DNA from: Undaria pinnatifida | Taxonomy: Eukaryota; Sar; Phaeophyceae; Laminariales; Alariaceae | Direction of reading: 5' to 3' | Length of the DNA stretch: 64,000 nucleotides | Assembly (NCBI GenBank): GCA_012845835.1 | Contig: JABAKD010000015.1 | Location: 2,330,609 to 2,394,608, forward strand | Shown here: positions 58,401-64,000 of the stretch, in pieces | How positions within the stretch are numbered: the first letter of the stretch is position 1 | Layout of the letters: the number at the start of each line of letters is the position of its first letter | Position numbers and translations under genes: made by a program | Notes under the pieces: model-generated | Seen by the model: the letters and a program-made list of their open reading frames with translations, nothing else | Databases searched by the model: none | Told to the model about the DNA's origin: nothing

Positions 58401-61146
58401 ACCACACCACACCACACCACACCACACCACACCACACCGCACCACACCACACCGCCCTACCCTACCCCACCCCACCCCGTCCCACCCCACCCCCAGCCCT
58501 ACCCGCACCCCTACCACCGCCACCACTCCCCACCTCACTACCCCACCCATGGCCGTTTTTTCGCCCCCTCCCCCCCTGCTTAGGTGCTACGTTCAGGTGC
58601 TGGAGTTGACGCGTTTGATGTTCCTGATTTGCCGCCTAGTGCACGCGGACCTGTCGGAGTACAACGTGCTCTACCACCACAAGGTAAGGAGATTTGCTTT
58701 TTACAGAACGCAACAGCACTAAAAATGTTGAGAATTAAGAAATTGGCAGTTAAGAACGTGGAGACTATGTACTTTAGATCTAAGAAATGAAGACTCAACT
58801 TTTGCACGAGACAAAAATAATATTTTTCGAGTTGAAATTGGTGTAGGACGCACATTGCCTCGCACAATAACTCCAGTCTGACCCAAAAGCAAGACGTTAT
58901 TTAAGCGGTGTAGTGGAATAATATTGTACTAAATACATTACACATCGCGTCCCTCCTGTGCAAAATGAATTGATTGCCAACCGCCCGCTTAAAAAATACA
59001 AATTGTGTGGATACCAGCCCCTATTCCCTAGATTGTACCGCCTCCTTATCACTATAATCCTTCAAGATCATCCTGGCTCCTCGAGGCAGACTCTGAGGTG
59101 TTCCTCTTTGTTGACCCTCGAGCGTGCGGTTGCGCACATAACCCACCTCGGTGTGTCTCCACACCTCCATCAGAGAAAGAGAAAACCTGCGAAGGGACTA
59201 CAGTCCCACAATTGCACAATTAATTAATGACTACCTGGTACTGTAAAATATCTGCAGTAACACCTAGCCAATTTGTAACTAGTCGGCTGCAAGATTCCCC
59301 AGGGGTCGCCTGATCACGCATACCAGGTATCTCGACTTTTTTCCGTCCAACGTTGGGAACATCCTCTTGGGAATTCAGAAGGGGCGGAGATTGCAATGTA
59401 TCAACTACACACAGCAACCCGGGCTGCGTGCTGTGCTGGCGGGTAGTCAATGTAGTAATGCAAGGACTTGCTCTTGACGTGCGCGGCATTATTTTGCTCG
59501 ACGCTCGACAGGGTTGGGGTGCACGAAATATGTTTTAGAATCTCCTTGCTTTGAGGAGCTCTGTACCCATATACCTCACCCAACGCAACTTAGGAAAAAC
59601 GTGAAAGTCCAACCCGAGGATCACTCCCTTGGCCCAGGTACTGCTGTTAATAGGGGCTTTAACGAATAGTACTGTAAAGCACAGATGATATCCCAACTTA
59701 GTTATTTCTTGTTTTTTATCCTATGGGGGATGGGGAAGAACCAAGCCCGCCACGCTCCCGCTTATTTTCATACCTGATATGTGTATTGTGTCAAATGTAA
59801 CTCCATTGCCTTCGGTTTCCATGGCAGCGGCAGCGGTAGCGGTAGCACCGCACTGGGTAGTTTGTGAGTCTGAATTGACTATCACTTGAAGAGCCCGTTA
59901 CTCAGAAATGTTTTGTCCAACAAGATACTACAGTATGGTACCCATAGCGTGCCACACATCTATCTCCAGCCCCAACCATCGCCCAAACCAACTCTATCGT
60001 GTTACCCTTTTATCCTCGGCTGGCCTGTGGGATATGGTGCGGGGGGGGGGGGGCAGGTGTGCTACGTCATCGACGTTGGGCAAGCGGTGGACACGGGGCA
60101 CTCCAAGGCTCGAGAGTATCTCGCTCGTGACCTTGCGGTGGTCGGAGACTTTTTCAGCAAGAAAGGTGTCAGCGGATGCCTAAGCACACGAAACGCGGAG
60201 GAGTTCGTCGTAGGCTACCGAGGCCCTTCCACGCTAGGCGTGGTGGTGGGGATGAGGGAGGCGTTGGCGGTAGGACTGGAGCGGCCCCCTGACGGCGTCG
60301 ACGTTGTATTGCAGGTGAGTTAGGGAATGTTTTTGTGTTTATGTTCAAACGGCACCTCAGCTCTGAGATGGAGGACTTCGTTTAATCCTTTTTTTGTGTA
60401 TTCGAATAATGAGTTTTAGGGGGGGGGGAGGGGGGGGGGGTATACTCAGTTTGTGCATGGCCGTAGTCGTATGACCATAGTGGTATGACCCTCACATCCC
60501 CACTATCCCGAGACTGAGGATGTCGGGTTTTCACCAACCAGGCAGACATTGCTTGCACCAAGCGCGAAGCGCCGTGAGGTGATTGGCAAGTGGCACGAAG
60601 GGTGAACTTCATCCTTCCAAGAACCGCTCTTAAGACGGGCTTCGGTGCCTTGAGTTTTAGGGGGGGGGGAGTGGGAAGGGATGACCTGGAGCGGCCGCCT
60701 GTGGACGTCGAGATGGTAAAGCACGTTCTTTTTTTTTTTTTTTGTCGAAGCATGCACATGGATTAATCCTCCCCTCCCCGCCAGTGGGGGGGGAGGGCGG
60801 GGGAGGGGGGTGGGGGAGGGGGAGGGCGGGTGGACTGCAGCACCCCCCTGTGTTGCAGGTGCGTTGTAGTGTGCTCTTTTTGTTCTGTTTTTTAAACCAT
60901 GTTTTATAGAACACATATGTACCGTGCAATGTTTAGATAAATCCTACCCCCCCTCCGCTTAGCACCCCCTTCCCCCTCGCACCCCTCCGCTTGGTGATTC
61001 AGCTCATGGAAACCCCGGCGGATGAGGTGGAGGCGGCTCTTCAAACGTTCTGCGAAAAGGCAGAACCTTGGGCGGTGGCCGTGTTATCGTCATCCAAAAA
61101 ATCTAACCGTGTTTATGATGATGATGATGACGATGACGATTATGGC

Positions 61147-61179
<33 letters not shown>

Positions 61180-61533
61180 AGCGATGATGATGACGGTGGT
61201 GATGTTGGTGATGATGTTGGTGGTGGTGGTGATAACGTAGGAAAGGAGGAGGCAAGACCCTCGGGAGACGCTCTTGGCTCGGCGATATGTGAAAAAAATA
61301 TCGAAGTTCTAGACCGGTCTAAGGTGGTAGATTCCACCCACGACGAAACAGAAAAGCAGCCAGTGACGGCGGGCCAGGTGGTTTGCAACGCTGAACATGG
61401 TGTTCGAGGGAAGGGGGGGAAGGCGACGGCTGACGAGGGGGGAACCAGAAGGGCGGAAAAGGTGGACCTGAGTGAACGTGAACGTGCGAGGACAGCCGCT
61501 GATAAGGAAGCGCTGAAAGCCGGAATTTTCTGA
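54002..61533 (+). CDS. RIOK3: RIO3-family atypical protein kinase with N-terminal UBA domain
   Basis: Eight exons: 54002-54259, 54642-55111, 56091-56328, 57283-57446, 57920-58141, 58584-58683, 60057-60314 and 61003-61533. All phases agree, giving 746 residues (human RIOK3 is about 520). Exon 1 encodes a UBA domain (VRSLVGMGIEEGWAAAALRR, then RAVEFCFSH). Exon 2 has the RIO3 N-terminal block DMAFALALEEEEKRVFEARR and ends SKHDAVICGK, as in RIOK3 (KHDxVVCGR). The RIO domain follows: DPRTRLMVFKMVNAGTLLE; ATP-binding KTGKEAHVYHA; ALKIFKTTLNEF with the catalytic Lys; MWAKKE-like SLWAKKEHRNLIRMHRAGLP; MSFVG; catalytic loop HADLSEYN; metal site VIDVGQAVD. The final exon is a low-complexity tail with a long poly-Asp run (about 61110-61200). 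RIO3 kinases act in late 40S ribosome maturation and on ubiquitylated ribosomes. The start is the first ATG in frame. The intron after exon 4 begins GC (CCTAG|gcgagt). Confidence 0.88.
55380..55865 (-). repeat. G-tract-associated repeat, long copy in RIO3 intron 2
   Basis: Reverse complement of 13150-13505 plus about 120 bp more on the left, including a (TTTTG)n run at 55397. It ends at the C tract 55860-55885. Confidence 0.75.
55943..55985 (+). pseudogene. Decayed copy of RIO3 exon 3 acceptor edge
   Basis: GAATGAACTCTCGGGACGCG and TTTGAAGGTA repeat the real start of exon 3 (56091-56130: ATGAATGCTCGGGACGCATC, TTTGAAGGTG). The acceptor base context is lost (aacag survives but is out of phase). 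C-rich sequence separates the two. Confidence 0.65.
57470..57525 (-). repeat. Short copy of the G-tract-associated repeat
   Basis: TATGGTCATATGACTACGGCCATGCA lies between two C tracts just after the exon 4 donor. It is the head of the 13150 family. Confidence 0.65.
58190..58266 (+). pseudogene. Decayed copy of RIO3 exon 5 donor edge
   Basis: GGAGCACTGACCAGCCCCTC, GAGGTCGACT and CAGGTTTGTTTGCG repeat 58082-58155, including the donor (CAG|gtttgt). A 14-G run separates copy and original. Using the copied donor would need a frame-breaking read-through. Confidence 0.75.
58380..58460. repeat. (CCACA)n microsatellite, RIO3 intron 5
   Basis: About fourteen CCACA units grade into CCCCACC-rich sequence up to the exon 6 acceptor (gcttag). 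Confidence 0.85.
60430..60660 (+). repeat. G-tract-associated repeat in RIO3 intron 7
   Basis: After a G run it reads GTGCATGGCCGTAGTCGTAT, then the CGGGTTTTCACCAACCAGGC and TCCTTCCAAGAACCGCTC blocks of 13150-13505. A second G run closes it. Confidence 0.75.
60680..60866 (+). pseudogene. Decayed copies of RIO3 exon 7 donor edge
   Basis: 60682-60717 repeats GACTGGAGCGGCCCCCTGACG-like codons from the end of exon 7, and 60848-60866 repeats TGTATTGCAGGTGAGTTAG-like donor sequence. Both lie beside G or C tracts. Confidence 0.6.
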
Positions 61534-61957
61534 TGAGAGGGAATCATGGGATTTTTCTATATTTTTTCCGAGGATTTTTCTGGGAAATTTTGTAGGAACT
61601 GCTCTGGGGAAATTTGCAGGGAATGTGCTGGGGAAACTTTGTGGGAAATTCGTGAAACGTTGTGACGGCGATAAGCGAATCTTGAACGCAAAAATGAAGT
61701 AGTTTAGTGATGGGAGAAGGGATAGTGAGGTCGGCTTATTGTCTGGTGAACGTTTTTTTTTGTGCGGATTTTTTTCGGGGTTTTCCGTGAAAAAAAATCT
61801 AGTGTTTCTGATGAAAACATAACGGGGCGTTAAAAGAAACATCTGAAGAAAAAAGTAGGCAGAGTGGGAAGCTCCTTATTTCGTGTTTACCGAGATAAGC
61901 GGGAGCGGAATCCACCTCTAAGTCCTTTGGGAGTTCAGAGGGGAACGTGTGAACGAA

Positions 61958-62230
61958 AGACGCGTGCTACTACAAGTGCGATAGAGGTAGCACGTTTTTC
62001 GCTAAACCGTTTCTGAAGTTCGGTGTCCCTTAACCCCAAAATCGTCGGAATTTCATTCTCTTTTTCGCAAATTTGTTTTCGAAATATCTTAGGCCATGGG
62101 ATTACCCTATTTATTTTCCTTCGAAATCGTTTTTTTGGCTGGGGAATAGAGCTGCTGAAATCAGGAGCCCAGGAAGAAATGGTGCAGCGTGAGGGAAACG
62201 ACGATTACGACTTAGGCCACACGAAGCAGC
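61958..62230. mobile_element. GACGCG-ended element, partial
   Basis: Left terminus GACGCGTGCTACTACAAGTG then GATAGAGGTAGCAC and CCCAAAATCGTCGG. The right terminus is missing; the complete copy follows at 62278. Confidence 0.55.
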
Positions 62231-62277
62231 CTGGGGTGGTGGGGTAGGGAGTGCGCCTCAAATCCAGCGTGAGGAGC

Positions 62278-62530
62278 GACGCATGCTACGATAGAGGTGG
62301 CACTTTTCGTCTGAAATGGTTTCTGAATGACTTAAGACACTCCTTAACCCAAAATCGTCGGACTTGGGCCATTTTTTTTTGCATGGTTCTCGTTGTGTAC
62401 CCAGGCCATGAGTTTTTTTCATCCGGCAGAAGTTTTAGTTGTCTCCAAATCAGTTTTCGGGAGAGGTCTTATGCTCCAAAATTGAGGAACCTCGGAAAAA
62501 AAGCGGTGCCCCTCTATCGTGGCACGCGTC
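62278..62530. mobile_element. MITE with GACGCG-type ends (complete short form)
   Basis: 253 bp, GACGCATGCTACGATAGAGG left and CCTCTATCGTGGCACGCGTC right. It is the best-kept short copy in the window. From 62540 to 63590 I see no gene. Confidence 0.75.
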
Positions 62531-63597
62531 GAGCTGTATCAAACGCACGCAGCATGCTGCTGCTGCTGCTACTGACGCACGGGCTCTTCTTAGGTGCTTG
62601 ATAAGGTCGCCCCCGTCTCTCGTGTTTTGGCCGCTGTACGTGGGTTGTTGTCCGGTGTGCTGGCTGGTTTATGTTCCGCCTTTGTATTCATTGGGTTCGG
62701 CATATGGCATGGCCAAATCCCTGTGCACCAACTGTATTTATTTGCGATGTATATCTCTGTTTCGTAGTTTGTGACCACACAGAGCTTGTCTCTCTTGGAT
62801 CGGTACGGGCACTGGGTGTGGTGGGGTTCAATGAGTGGGAAGAGCGGTTTAATGTGCGGAACACAGCGCACACCTTCGGGGTTGAGCAAAGCTCCGTTAG
62901 AACCAATTGATTGTCCCCGGTGTTGGTTACAGACAGGGTTGGGCTGTTTCGCATGCAGAGTCGACGACTATGGATATTTTTTTTTGTCGAGTGAGGTAAC
63001 GCACGTAAAAAAACGGTATCGGTGTGTTTAGTAGATATATGCCTGGTACCCGGAAACATATTTATTCGAACTTACCCGAGTGTCACCCAGATAATGAGGC
63101 TTGGTGCCTAGGTCCCCCAGAGTGTACACGCTACTCTACTCACCCTTGAAAACCTGCAAAAATTGAAGCTGTTTTTGCTCTGCTCAACATTTTGACAGTC
63201 GTTACGTAGCGGACGGTGAGGACAACGAACCGCGCGTGGCGTGTGGTCCCGTCCGTCGATAAGAGCAACTGAATGCAGTACAGCCCTAGTGTTTGTTCCT
63301 CCATCTTAATGAACCATCCGACGGTAAGGTTGCAGTTGTTGTATTAACTAATTGTGTCTGACCGGTTGAGCTTCTCAAGTGAGAAACTACCGGCTGTTCT
63401 GACACTTTTACGATACTATATGCGTTTTAAGACTAGCGCGTAGAAATGTTGGTCGAATTGCGCGAACGAATAAAACCTTCGAAGCCATGCTTCCGGTGAT
63501 GTTGGTGTTGCGCTCCTCATGTTAGGAGCTCAGAAACTTCTTAGAATCTGCACCCCTACTGTGGGATGACTTAATGTGCTATTTTTTTAAATAATAC

Positions 63598-63755
63598 CGG
63601 TATGTGCCAGCCAACAATACCGGCAGTTTACCGGACTAGCACTTCTAAGTACACTACCTATGCAGGCTCTAGTATATCGAGTTGCGTACAGCATACCTAG
63701 GCGGTTTCACCGGCACCATAGCGGCAGTAGGCGCTATTCGACCTGCACTACTACA
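63598..63755. mobile_element. Partial TA-type MITE
   Basis: ACCGGTATGTGCCAGCC and GCGGTTTCACCGGCACCATA resemble the interior of 19212-19396; the termini are not clear. Confidence 0.4.
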
Positions 63756-63866
63756 GGAAAACCCCCACAGCTGCATCTACTCTGTATATCCATGTATCAT
63801 GAATCTTGGAATCGCCCCGTTGAGCGCGGCGGCGTGAGCCGCAGAAACCTTGCGCAACAGCAACAA

Positions 63867-64000
63867 AACAACGCAGCTTGTGAAGATGAGTATTTGACCC
63901 TAAGTTCGTCAAACTCACAGCTGACGTCCTTACGATATTTTCTTTCTTATAAAAGTAAAAATACACTCCAGCTGTGAGATCGCAAATTTTGTCGAAACTC
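63867..64000. repeat. Foldback repeat, both arms
   Basis: CAGCTTGTGAAGATGAG and CTCACAGCTGACG are followed by the inverse arm (CTCCAGCTGTGAGATCGC, TTTTGTCGAAACTC). The element runs off the window edge. It shows the inverted-arm structure of the family at 38291 and 39794. Confidence 0.65.

Overview
This is nuclear DNA from a photosynthetic eukaryote, most probably a brown alga or another stramenopile with a secondary plastid. Genes are broken into short exons by long introns. The homogentisate prenyltransferase at 30.9-37.7 kb carries a signal-peptide-like leader ending in a CAFSTPF motif, like the ASAFAP-type plastid targeting signal of heterokonts. G/C homopolymer tracts and short repeats fill the non-coding space. 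The species is inferred, not proven.

Layout. 0-2.5 kb: repeats and low complexity. 2.8-7.8 kb (minus): 5' part of a CCDC57-like coiled-coil gene, with its 3' end not found. A 363-bp shared intergenic region separates it from a divergent PHO88/SND3-family gene at 8.1-13.1 kb (plus, 5 exons). 13.1-21.4 kb: decayed copies of the PHO88 gene's last exon, MITEs and minisatellites. 21.4-24.7 kb (minus): 3' part of a gene I do not recognise. 25.4-27.1 kb: a 1.6-kb inverted-repeat element. 28.7 kb (minus): a possible isolated exon. 30.9-37.7 kb (plus, 8 exons): homogentisate solanesyltransferase (HST). 37.7-54 kb: almost entirely repeats, including two copies of a tRNA-derived SINE, a 466-bp tandem triplication and several dispersed families. 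54.0-61.5 kb (plus, 8 exons): RIO3 (RIOK3-type) kinase with an N-terminal UBA domain. 61.5-64 kb: MITEs.

All exon models were built by reading splice junctions and checking that reading phase is kept across every intron. In the three complete genes all phases agree. The genes do unrelated housekeeping jobs: ER targeting (PHO88/SND3), plastoquinone synthesis (HST), ribosome or ubiquitin-linked kinase (RIO3), and cytoskeleton or centriole (CCDC57). They form no pathway.

The most striking unexplained pattern is that every multi-exon gene here has decayed partial copies of its own exon edges in the adjacent intron or 3' flank. Many of these copies lie next to G/C tracts. Two introns use GC-AG splice sites. 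A 9-bp motif, TACCAGGTA, is scattered far more often than chance predicts.
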